Shown here piece by piece: positions 29,024 through 37,199 of a DNA stretch of 64,000 nt. How positions within the stretch are numbered: position 1 is the stretch's first letter; each line of letters begins with the position of its first letter. Under the pieces are notes generated by a model. It was given only the letters and a program-made list of their open reading frames with translations, was not told the DNA's origin and did not search any database. The stretch comes from Serpens gallinarum. GTDB lineage: Bacteria; Pseudomonadota; Gammaproteobacteria; Pseudomonadales; Pseudomonadaceae. A program made the position numbers and the translations under genes. Where the stretch lies: positions 26,779 to 90,778 of the forward strand of contig NZ_JACSQG010000010.1 of assembly GCF_014836765.1 (NCBI RefSeq), in the 5' to 3' direction.

Positions 29024-29476
29024 ATGACTGACACCATGGCCGAACACGACTTTCGCTACAACCTGCTCAACCCCGCCCACACCCTGACGGAATGCCGTGC
29101 CCTCGCACCGGGCCGCTATCAAGTCACCGGCGATGGCGGTTCGATCCAGTCTGGCGACGTGCTGCTGGTCACTCTCAAGGGCAGCCGCGACCTGTCCATG
29201 CGCCTGAGCGTCGATAAAGTCCGCCACCTGATCAACCCGCCTGGCCAATGGGTCGCCACCGCCAGCGGCCCCGCGTTCCGCGAGCTGGCAATTCACAACT
29301 GGCAGGTGAACTGTGACGGCTGCGGCAAGCAGCTCGACTTCGAATTTGCCGTCGATGCCAGCCAAGGCAAAGGCGCGGACAAAACCGCCGCCGAAGCACG
29401 CCTCAGTGAACTCGGCTGGCACACACAGCAGCAACAGCACCTGTGCCCCGCTTGCCATGTCAAGGCGAACCCATGA
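29024..29476 (+). CDS. Hypothetical protein with two CxxC motifs
   Basis: 150 aa, no signal peptide or membrane segment. It begins MTDTMAEHDFRYNLLNPAHTLTECRALAPGRYQV and has CDGCG at about residue 102 and CPACH near the C-terminus, a spacing that suggests a zinc-ribbon-like fold; this is inference. I recognise it only as a conserved pseudomonad protein found near gacS. A second ATG at 29036 is possible. The stop overlaps the next start by 4 bp. Confidence 0.78.
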   Translation: MTDTMAEHDFRYNLLNPAHTLTECRALAPGRYQVTGDGGSIQSGDVLLVTLKGSRDLSMRLSVDKVRHLINPPGQWVATASGPAFRELAIHNWQVNCDGCGKQLDFEFAVDASQGKGADKTAAEARLSELGWHTQQQQHLCPACHVKANP

Positions 29477-29889
29477 AAAATCTATTCTTCCCCATTGCCC
29501 TGGCCCTGCTGATCGGCGGCTGCGCCAGCCCGAGCGCGCCACTGGATACCAGCAAAACCTACCAGGTCGAGTGGATCGGCGAACGTCCATTGATTGACCG
29601 CAGCCACTTGACCGTCACCTTTGACAAAGACGGCCGCGCCCACGGCCACGGCGGCTGCAACCGCTGGTTCGCCAGTTACCAGCTCGAAGGTCAGAACCTG
29701 AGTTTCAGCCACGCCGGCGCCACCCGCATGGCTTGCGCCCCGGCGCTGATGGAACAAGAAAACCGCTTCTTCCAGGCCCTCGACGCGGTACAACGCTGGG
29801 ATCTGGGCGAACACGGCGAACTGCGCCTATGGCCGCAAGAAGGCCAGCCGATCAAGTTGTTTGCTGGTGAAGCCCGCCGTACAAACTAA
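29473..29889 (+). CDS. META domain (HslJ-like) lipoprotein
   Basis: 138 aa. A lipoprotein signal with lipobox LIGGC (Cys17) is followed by a META domain with LTVTFDKDGRAHGHGGCNRWFASYQLEGQNLSFS and TRMACAPALMEQENRFFQAL, the signature of HslJ-like proteins. Probably an outer-membrane or periplasmic lipoprotein of unknown function. ATGA overlap with the preceding gene indicates coupling. Confidence 0.87.
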   Translation: MKNLFFPIALALLIGGCASPSAPLDTSKTYQVEWIGERPLIDRSHLTVTFDKDGRAHGHGGCNRWFASYQLEGQNLSFSHAGATRMACAPALMEQENRFFQALDAVQRWDLGEHGELRLWPQEGQPIKLFAGEARRTN

Positions 29890-29907
29890 CGTGGAAGCTG
29901 GTTTTTT

Positions 29908-30423
29908 GTAGGGGCGAATTCATTGCCATTGCACGGGCCATCCGACAGCGCATACGCCGCGACGAATGCCGGGGGTTCGGCTAAATGCGCACCACCGTGC
30001 CTGTCGCCGCACCGGCGTAGCCTGCAGCCACAGCGCCAGGCGAACGAATTCGCCCCTACGGCATTACAGTCATCCTGCAGGCTTGCATCGCGGTCAAGTC
30101 CGCTCACGAATCAGCCATCTGGTCAGCCCCAAGCCCTGGTCCGCCGCGGCCCTGTAGGGGCGAATTCATTCGCCATTGCACGGCCCATCCGACACCGAAT
30201 ACGCCGCGACGAATGCCGGGGGTTCGGCTAAATGCGCACCGCCGTGTTGGTCGCCGCACCGGCGTAGCCTGCAGCCACAGCGCCAGGCGAATGAATTCGC
30301 CCCTACCGGAATTGCGCTCATCCTACCGGCTTGCATCGCCGACAAGTCCGCTCCTACGTATCAGCAATCCGGTCAGCACAAGGCCTGGCCCAGCCGCAGC
30401 CCTGTAGGGGCGAATTCATTCGC
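29908..30423. repeat. REPIN cluster downstream of the polysaccharide operon
   Basis: Two complete REPINs (about 29908-30059 with a 1-nt deletion in the left core; 30153-30306) and a half element at 30403, period about 247 bp. Between them are GACAAGTCCGCTCCTAC-type REP copies (about 30083-30108 and 30331-30357). They fill the 625-bp convergent gap between the META lipoprotein and the 4,6-dehydratase gene, so they may help end both transcripts. Confidence 0.9.
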
Positions 30424-30514
30424 CAGTGCACAATCCATCCGACGCCGAATGGGCTGCGACAAATACCGAGGCCTCGGCTGCATGCCCCTAAAAACCAACC
30501 CCAACCATATGCTT

Positions 30515-32551
30515 TCAACCAGCGCTCGTACCCTCGCTGTCCGGCTTGCCCAACGCGTGAACCGCTTCGTCATCTACCCGGCGCTGGTGCAACCAATCGA
30601 CAATCTCACCACTGGGCACATAACCATCCACAGTGGCCCGCAGCAAGGTACGTACGCGCTGGAAGTCAGCTTCGCGTACCGCCATCATCAATTCCTCCAG
30701 CACCTGGCACAGCTCACTCCATGGCAGGCTCTCCTCGTTGGCGCGCATGATCATCGGGTGTTCTGTGGGCGTCACGTTGTCGCCGATCAACAGCTCTTCG
30801 TAGAGCTTCTCGCCCGGGCGCAAGCCGCTGAACTGCAGGGCAATGTCTCCCTTGGGATTCTTCTCGTTACGCACCGTGAGGCCGGACAGAAGGATCATCT
30901 TCTCCGCCAGGTCAACAATGCGCACCGGCTCGCCCATGTCCAACACGAACACATCCCCGCCCTGCCCCATGGAACCGGCCTGGATCACCAGTTGCGCCGC
31001 CTCGGGGATGGTCATGAAATAGCGGGTGATGTTGGGGTGGGTCACCGTCACCGGGCCGCCACGCTTGATCTGCTCGCGGAACAGCGGAATCACCGAGCCC
31101 GAAGACCCCAGCACATTGCCAAAGCGCACCATGGTGAAACGGGTCTTGTTGACCTGGTGAATACCGCTCGCGTCCTCGAACAGCTTCGGCGCCGGCTCTT
31201 CGCTCAGCGCTTGCAACACCATCTCGGCCAAGCGCTTGGTACTGCCCATCACATTGGTGGGGCGTACCGCCTTGTCGGTGGAGATCAACACAAAGTTCTT
31301 CACTCCCGCCTGAATCGCCGCCTGGGCCGTATGCAGCGTGCCCATCACGTTATTCAGCAACCCCTCGGCGGTGTTGTGCTCGACCATCGGCACATGCTTG
31401 TAGGCGGCTGCGTGATACACGGTGTCCACCTTCCAGCCGCGCAGCACATCGAGCAAACGAGCAGGGTTACGGATCGAACCTAAGATCGGCAAGAGCGCAA
31501 CACTCGATCCCTCGCGCTGAATACGCTGCTCCAGCTCACGGTGAATGCTGTAAAGATTGAACTCACTGTGCTCAAACAGAATCAGTGTGGTCGGCTTTTG
31601 CGTAAGAATCTGTCGGCACAGCTCCGAACCAATGGAACCGCCCGCACCAGTGACCATCACTACCTGCCCCTGAATGCAGCGCTGGAACAGCTCCTCCTGC
31701 GGCTTGACGGCATCACGACCCAGCAAGTCGGCGATATCCACCTCTTGGATATCCTCAACCTTCACATGGCCGCTGACCAGATCCATGATCCCCGGCACCG
31801 AGCGCACATGCAGCGGATAACCCTCCAGCTCCGCCAACACATCCCGGCGCCGCGCACGGCTGGCCGACGGGATGGCCAGCAGCACTTCACTGGCCCCGGT
31901 TTCATCGATCATCTGCTGGATATGCTTGGGCTTGTACACCTTCAAGCCGGCAATCACCCGCCGGGCCAGATTGGGGTCATCGTCGATAAAGGCTACCGGG
32001 CGATACAGCCGCCCCATGCGCAGCGCATTCAGCAATTGATTACCCGCCGCTCCAGCACCATAAATGGCCACCCGTGGCAGTCCTTTATCCGGTGTAACAA
32101 AGGGAATGCCCAAGCCAATGCCGTACCAGTCACCCAGAAAGTACTGCCGCATCACCAGGCGCAGCCCACCAATCATCACCAGGCTCAACCACCAATAGTT
32201 GAACACCAGTGAACGCGGCACCAACGCGGGCGAATCACGATACCAATACACAGCAAGGGCCAAGAACAACGCCGCCAGGGAAACCGCTTTGGCAATCGCC
32301 CACAACGCATCGTTGCCCAGATAGCGCATCACCGCGCGATACATGCCAAAGCGTATGAACAGGGGAATGGACAGCAACGGCGCCGCCACGAACAGCCACC
32401 AATGCTGGCCCAAGGGATTGATCAGGTTGTCCACACCCAGGCGCACCACAAAAGCCAGCCACAGCGCCAGCCAGATCAGCAGCACATCCGTGACCACCTG
32501 TAAAATGCGCTTGTGCTGGCGCCGCAGGCCCAACAACTTGGTTCGAAGCAT
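30515..32551 (-). CDS. wbpM: UDP-HexNAc 4,6-dehydratase, WbpM/FlaA1-like
   Basis: 678 aa inner-membrane protein. Residues 1-150 hold four hydrophobic segments; a first nucleotide-binding fold follows (VAIYGAGAAGNQLLNALR), then the catalytic SDR domain starting VVMVTGAGGSIGSELCRQI (about residue 290). As in WbpM, the usual Tyr of the triad is Met (ISTDKAVRPTNVMGSTKR). The enzyme makes UDP-4-keto-6-deoxy-GlcNAc, precursor of QuiNAc and FucNAc. Start at the ATG with an AAGGAC site; an upstream ATG would add 27 unlikely residues. Last gene of the polysaccharide operon, as in many pseudomonads. Confidence 0.94.
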   Translation of the reverse strand: MLRTKLLGLRRQHKRILQVVTDVLLIWLALWLAFVVRLGVDNLINPLGQHWWLFVAAPLLSIPLFIRFGMYRAVMRYLGNDALWAIAKAVSLAALFLALAVYWYRDSPALVPRSLVFNYWWLSLVMIGGLRLVMRQYFLGDWYGIGLGIPFVTPDKGLPRVAIYGAGAAGNQLLNALRMGRLYRPVAFIDDDPNLARRVIAGLKVYKPKHIQQMIDETGASEVLLAIPSASRARRRDVLAELEGYPLHVRSVPGIMDLVSGHVKVEDIQEVDIADLLGRDAVKPQEELFQRCIQGQVVMVTGAGGSIGSELCRQILTQKPTTLILFEHSEFNLYSIHRELEQRIQREGSSVALLPILGSIRNPARLLDVLRGWKVDTVYHAAAYKHVPMVEHNTAEGLLNNVMGTLHTAQAAIQAGVKNFVLISTDKAVRPTNVMGSTKRLAEMVLQALSEEPAPKLFEDASGIHQVNKTRFTMVRFGNVLGSSGSVIPLFREQIKRGGPVTVTHPNITRYFMTIPEAAQLVIQAGSMGQGGDVFVLDMGEPVRIVDLAEKMILLSGLTVRNEKNPKGDIALQFSGLRPGEKLYEELLIGDNVTPTEHPMIMRANEESLPWSELCQVLEELMMAVREADFQRVRTLLRATVDGYVPSGEIVDWLHQRRVDDEAVHALGKPDSEGTSAG

Positions 32552-32772
32552 AACGCCGTCCTTTTCACCCACCACATAAATACAAAAGCCAACCCGAAGG
32601 TTGGCTATGGGCCTGACCGCCCATTTATCCAAGCGCGAATTCTACGCCGGTCTAGCGCCTAATGCTCCCGCTTGGGTTAAAAGCACAGGTCTCACATGGG
32701 CTCTGACACAAAACCAAAACCGCAAGTTCGTCTTGGCCTGCGCGAGCTTACCTTCTCGGAGGGTCCCGCTTG

Positions 32773-32799
32773 CGTAGGAGCGGACTTGTCCGCGATGCA
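32773..32799. repeat. REP of the GGAGCGGACTTGTCCGCG type
   Basis: TAGGAGCGGACTTGTCCGCG palindrome in the 311-bp gap between the phosphoglycosyl transferase stop and wbpM. The same type occurs at about 10947, 11190, 11433 and in the 49-kb array. Apart from this REP, I see nothing in the gap except the wbpM ribosome site. Confidence 0.8.
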
Positions 32800-32862
32800 G
32801 GGTTTGAACGGGGCAGTACGCCCCAACGGCTTGGCTGGCACTCGTAGCCTGCGCACTCCCAC

Positions 32863-33417
32863 TTACTCCATCCGAACGCGGTCGCCCGTGCCCTTCCCTG
32901 CCACCGTCATCAATATGTATTTGAAATAGCTCCCCAACGTCAGACTGTTCAGCATCTGCTGATCCGTTTCAGCTAAGAGAGCCGGGGTCGACATATCGAT
33001 TTCATTCACCTGCGCCAAGCCGGTAATGCCGGGGCGCGCCGCATAAATGCCACGCTTAGCCCGCTCCGCCGTCAGCTCATGCTGATTGAACAGCCCAGGA
33101 CGCGGACCCACCAGGCTCATTTCCCCCTTGAGCACATTCCACAACTGAGGCAACTCATCCAGCTTGGTTTTGCGCAGAAAACTACCTAGCTTGGTAATGG
33201 AAGAAGCTGAAGCCAAGTGGCTAGCCACCGATGCGGTGTCCACTTTCATGGTACGAAACTTGACCAAGATGAAAGGCTTCTGGTGTCGCCCTACACGCTC
33301 TTGTCGGAACAATGGAGAGCCGGTATCGAACAAGCCAATCAGATAAATCACTAACAAAACTGGGAAGCCACACACCAATCCCAGCAAAGAGAAAATAAAG
33401 TCAAAAAAACGGATCAC
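32863..33417 (-). CDS. Initiating sugar transferase (monotopic phosphoglycosyl transferase, WbaP/PglC type)
   Basis: 184 aa. One N-terminal hydrophobic reentrant helix (FDFIFSLLGLVCGFPVLLVIYLIG) then the compact catalytic domain with FRQERVGRHQKPFILVKFRTM, the DE catalytic dyad in TKLDELPQLWNVLKGEMSLVGPRP, and RPGITGLAQVN. The enzyme transfers a sugar-1-phosphate, probably 6-deoxy-HexNAc given wbpM and the adjacent epimerase, to undecaprenyl phosphate. GTG at 33417 is preferred (AAGGA site, 2 bp after the upstream stop); an ATG at 33444 would overlap the epimerase gene. Confidence 0.9.
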   Translation of the reverse strand: MIRFFDFIFSLLGLVCGFPVLLVIYLIGLFDTGSPLFRQERVGRHQKPFILVKFRTMKVDTASVASHLASASSITKLGSFLRKTKLDELPQLWNVLKGEMSLVGPRPGLFNQHELTAERAKRGIYAARPGITGLAQVNEIDMSTPALLAETDQQMLNSLTLGSYFKYILMTVAGKGTGDRVRME

Positions 33418-33419
33418 GG

Positions 33420-34364
33420 TTAGTCCTTGCCTGCAAAAAAACAACGTTTGAGGCCTTCCTCCACCGATACGGGAGGAGTCCAGCCAAGTAATTCTCGCGT
33501 TTTAGAAATATCCACCTGCAGGGAACCCAGCAATCGTTGCGCCATGGCCTTTTTGCCTAGCAAGGTGGCCCCAAACTGCAGTAGACCGGTCGATACAGGG
33601 ATTAGCCGCGCAGGGCGCCCCATAGCCTTGGCGACACTACGAAGCAACTGAGTGGTAGAAAGATCTTCACCATCACCCGCGAGAAAGACCTGATTCGCTG
33701 CGGCTGGATGATCAATGCAGCGGATGATCAAATCCACCAAATTGTCGATGCCGACCAACGAGCGTTTGTTATGGATGGAGCCGAGGGGAAGAGGAATTCC
33801 TTTTTCGACCAGATTGATCATGCTGGCGAAGTTGCCCTTTACACCTGGTCCGTACACCAGTACGGGCCGGATGATTGTAACCTCCATCCCTGTCTCAGCG
33901 GCCAAGGCCAGCAAACCCTGCTCGGCCTCAAGCTTGGAAATGCCATAGGGATCAATCGGAGCCGGAGTATCATCAGCGGCATAAGGCTTACCACACTCAG
34001 TTTCTTCACCGTTGACCTTGATGGAACTGATAAAGATAAAGCGCTTCACGCCTGCCTCGGCCGCCTGGCGAGCGAGATTCAAGGTGCCATCGACATTAAC
34101 CTTGCGGAACACGGCAAGAGGATCAGTTGACTCATCATTCATTACGTGCGCACGAGCAGCGCAGTGGATCACTACCTCCTTACCAGCCAACGCTTCACCC
34201 CAACACTGGCTAACGATATCGTCAACGACAAAAGTCTTAATATCTTCATGTAGTGAAACGTTTGCTTGCCGAATCGCAGCGAACAATACGTGCCCTGCAG
34301 CGATAACTTTCTTAGCAAGTTCTTGACCGACGAAGCCAGTGGCACCTGTCAAAAAGACTTTCAT
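33420..34364 (-). CDS. NAD-dependent epimerase/4-reductase (WbpV/WbpK-like)
   Basis: 314 aa extended SDR. Rossmann motif FLTGATGFVGQELA at the N-terminus, Ser in FIFISSIKVNGE and the YGISK active-site motif at about residue 146. Related to reductases that convert UDP-4-keto-6-deoxy-GlcNAc to UDP-QuiNAc or UDP-FucNAc. With WbpM it would complete the initiating sugar; product stereochemistry cannot be told from sequence. Its start overlaps the glycosyltransferase stop by 4 bp. Confidence 0.86.
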   Translation of the reverse strand: MKVFLTGATGFVGQELAKKVIAAGHVLFAAIRQANVSLHEDIKTFVVDDIVSQCWGEALAGKEVVIHCAARAHVMNDESTDPLAVFRKVNVDGTLNLARQAAEAGVKRFIFISSIKVNGEETECGKPYAADDTPAPIDPYGISKLEAEQGLLALAAETGMEVTIIRPVLVYGPGVKGNFASMINLVEKGIPLPLGSIHNKRSLVGIDNLVDLIIRCIDHPAAANQVFLAGDGEDLSTTQLLRSVAKAMGRPARLIPVSTGLLQFGATLLGKKAMAQRLLGSLQVDISKTRELLGWTPPVSVEEGLKRCFFAGKD

Positions 34365-35545
34365 CTTGCCTCACTTTTAGCAAGCTCAATAATATCACTC
34401 GCTAGTTCCTGCATAATTTTAACCCGTGAAAAACGCTCTATAAATTCATGCCTTGGCTTGGTCACCAAGCTTAAGGACGAAAATGCAGCAACCGCCTCCT
34501 CTACATTGCATGGACTAAAGACGGTAGCATTAGGAACAAATTGCCTTATGAAATCAGCTGAATAGCCTGCAACTCCAGCCCAGATAGGTTTACCAAGCGC
34601 TGCATATTCAAAAATCTTTGAGGGTAAAACTTTCCTGAAGGCATCGTAATCATTTAGATGTAGGAAAAGGACGTCTGCTGCTTGATAAGCAGTTATCAGC
34701 TCCTCCCTACGAACTGGTATATCAATTACAACATTCTGACAAAAAGCTGAGTCTACAGCATCCTTCAATTGTTGTTTCCGGCCACCGTCTCCAATCAGCC
34801 GAAACTTTATTCGGCCATCCAGGCTACGGGCAACACCAGGTATAATTTCATGTAGACCCTGCCCCTCGCCCATATTTCCGGCATAAAGAACAGTCAAAAC
34901 ATCTGATTGACTGAATGTTTCTTCTAAGGGCTGCGCCTGGATAAACTCGCTATCAATTCCGTTTGTAAAAACCTCGAACGCTTTGCCAGGGTAACGCTCT
35001 TGAAAGTAGGGTAAAAAACCTGCAGACACCAGATTAACTTTAGTCGCAGCTTGGATTGTTAATCGTTCGATTAAAGAAAACAACGGTTTAGCCAGCCTGG
35101 CAAACCTACTCGGGAGAACATCTTTTATCGTATCGACAAATATATCGCGTATATCTAGATACAGTGGTGAGCGGACCCGTTTTGAAACCAACGCCCCTAG
35201 AGCTGCAGTCATCAACCGGGATGACGTGGCATAAACAACAGAATAGTTATTATTCTTAGTTATTTTTAAGACACCCTTTAGATAACCTAAAAACGCACGA
35301 GACTGATCAAGCATACCGCTTTTATGTTCAGAAAGCGGTATACGGTGCACCGTTAATCGCGGATGCTGTTCGAGCAATGGTGCTTTCAGTGAAAAACTAT
35401 TATAACGATTAGGCAGGGTAGTTATAACTTCCACATGTGCGTTACGTGGAAGACTATCCAGTAGAGACTTGACCAAAGCCGTAGTTCGAAATGAGCCTGC
35501 GGATAAATCTGGCTGGTAATAAAAACTAAGCAGCAGGATCTTCAA
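34361..35545 (-). CDS. Glycosyltransferase family 4 (WbuB-like)
   Basis: 394 aa GT-B enzyme. N-terminal MKILLLSFYYQPDLSAGSFRT is typical of WbuB/WcaI-type transferases; the C-terminal half has VLYAGNMGEGQGL, FRLIGDGGRKQQL and the donor-binding LPSKIFEYAALGKPIWAG. Probably adds the second sugar on the lipid-linked intermediate (inference). Start is a TTG at 35545 with a GGAG site, overlapping the previous stop as TTGA. AT-rich relative to the flanks. Confidence 0.88.
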   Translation of the reverse strand: MKILLLSFYYQPDLSAGSFRTTALVKSLLDSLPRNAHVEVITTLPNRYNSFSLKAPLLEQHPRLTVHRIPLSEHKSGMLDQSRAFLGYLKGVLKITKNNNYSVVYATSSRLMTAALGALVSKRVRSPLYLDIRDIFVDTIKDVLPSRFARLAKPLFSLIERLTIQAATKVNLVSAGFLPYFQERYPGKAFEVFTNGIDSEFIQAQPLEETFSQSDVLTVLYAGNMGEGQGLHEIIPGVARSLDGRIKFRLIGDGGRKQQLKDAVDSAFCQNVVIDIPVRREELITAYQAADVLFLHLNDYDAFRKVLPSKIFEYAALGKPIWAGVAGYSADFIRQFVPNATVFSPCNVEEAVAAFSSLSLVTKPRHEFIERFSRVKIMQELASDIIELAKSEAR

Positions 35546-37191
35546 AATTCGCTCCAACCAATACGAGTAATCAACGACCCATTGCTAAAAAAAGCTTCAA
35601 TGCACTGGTTTGGCACCGAGCAACCGAACTCAGGATGCCACGTCGATGGTGTCAACCGCACTTCATCAGCACCTAAAATTTCAATGGAAACACTATGGCC
35701 GCCCACAAGGTCAGCTATAAGTCCTGTGCTAACTAAAGATACCTTTACGTCTGGGTGCACGTATAGACGCGACACTGCCACCACCTCATCACCGGTCACG
35801 TGATCAACCACCTCCAAAGATAAAGGCGTAAAATCCCATGTGCGTCTGTGTAAATGTTTACCTGTAAGTCTTTTGTAACCATTGTGACTGGCACTAATAA
35901 AAACATGCCCTGACTTCTCTTCGAACGACTCGATCGTGGGCCGTGCTCTTCGTGCTACTCGAAAGCCAGCCCAGACTTCTGAGGAGTCCATTTCAGCGAT
36001 TTCAACAGTATTATGCGCGGAAGTGCTGCGCTGACGTTGCCGCTCGCTATCTTCACCGTATTGCGAAGTGCCTGAGTTAACTAAAAAGCGCTGCCCATAC
36101 AAACTCAATTCAAAACTCAATGTATCTGCATGCGCATGACCGGGCTGATACTTGGGGCCCACCTCAGCAAGGTCAATTATTGCTTTAGAATGCTTATCTG
36201 GAACGACCACAGCATAACCACTGTGCGCGTTCAATTGAGTCATAGGAAAATCGTCTAAATCACTAAAGATTCCAAGTGACCCAGCATATGCTGCCAGTTG
36301 CTCATATGTAGGTGCACCTCCAAAAGCAGCATCATTAAAAAAAGGAATACCACCATCTGGATGCTGCATACTTCGCAGCCAATTCAATCCACGGGATACC
36401 ACTTTCCGCCATTGGTTCAAACGCGATTCTAGTGAAGGTAATTCAGAGCACTGAGCGAGATTTATAAGATCACACATATCCCAAATTAATGTCGCGTGAT
36501 ACATCGGGGAAAGTTCGAAATGTGCGCCATCTGTTAGAAACTGCTCTGGAATCTCCTTATCTAAGATTCGCAGTCCTTTCGTCAACCAGGCATCGCTCTC
36601 TGGCCCCTCAAGAAAAGCCCCAGCGAAAACCAAGGCCTTACCGTTAGCAAAAAGATGATTACCAAGAATGTGATACTCAATTTGCTGCATTAAGACATCT
36701 GTTTGTTTTGCCAAACTACTTTTAACGTCAAAAAAACAAGCGTTACCACGGGCGAACCACTTGATTAAATTAACAATGCGCAATGATATCGGATAAGGCT
36801 CCCACCCATTGCCAGACAAAGGTGGGTTAGCCTCTATCCAATTCGTGATTAGCATATCTGCTAGGCCAGGAAAGCCTTCAATATCCTCCGCATCTAAATC
36901 GTTAAGATAGTGCAGATTATAAAGCCATAGCTTGCTGTGCCGATCAGATTGCCAGTCTTTTTGGCAGCGCACCGTACCCGTAACGCCCAAAAAATTGAAC
37001 GCTACAGCGTCAGAGGTGGATCGTTTACACCATCTTGGTGCAGACCATGTATTTGGCCAAGCTCGTAGACTTACATCTGGTACTGATCTCAACTGAACTT
37101 TTCTTAAACGATAATATAAACGGAAATAAATCTGTTTAACCTTAAGGTTACGCACCGTATGGAATAGCAAGCTTATTTTGCGAAAACCCAT
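35542..37191 (-). CDS. Heparinase II/III family protein
   Basis: 549 aa, no signal peptide. An N-terminal helical toroid domain (about residues 80-330) precedes the C-terminal beta-sandwich with the signature PGHAHADTLSFELSLYGQRFLVNSGTSQYG. The family contains lyases for uronate-containing polysaccharides. In O-antigen loci it is commonly paired with a bi-domain oxidoreductase, as here (4-gene block with GTs). Its role in synthesis is not established; the UDP-ManNAcA genes upstream suggest a uronic acid-containing polymer. ATG at 37191 preferred to a TTG at 37203. Confidence 0.86.
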   Translation of the reverse strand: MGFRKISLLFHTVRNLKVKQIYFRLYYRLRKVQLRSVPDVSLRAWPNTWSAPRWCKRSTSDAVAFNFLGVTGTVRCQKDWQSDRHSKLWLYNLHYLNDLDAEDIEGFPGLADMLITNWIEANPPLSGNGWEPYPISLRIVNLIKWFARGNACFFDVKSSLAKQTDVLMQQIEYHILGNHLFANGKALVFAGAFLEGPESDAWLTKGLRILDKEIPEQFLTDGAHFELSPMYHATLIWDMCDLINLAQCSELPSLESRLNQWRKVVSRGLNWLRSMQHPDGGIPFFNDAAFGGAPTYEQLAAYAGSLGIFSDLDDFPMTQLNAHSGYAVVVPDKHSKAIIDLAEVGPKYQPGHAHADTLSFELSLYGQRFLVNSGTSQYGEDSERQRQRSTSAHNTVEIAEMDSSEVWAGFRVARRARPTIESFEEKSGHVFISASHNGYKRLTGKHLHRRTWDFTPLSLEVVDHVTGDEVVAVSRLYVHPDVKVSLVSTGLIADLVGGHSVSIEILGADEVRLTPSTWHPEFGCSVPNQCIEAFFSNGSLITRIGWSEF

Positions 37192-37199
37192 ATTACAGA

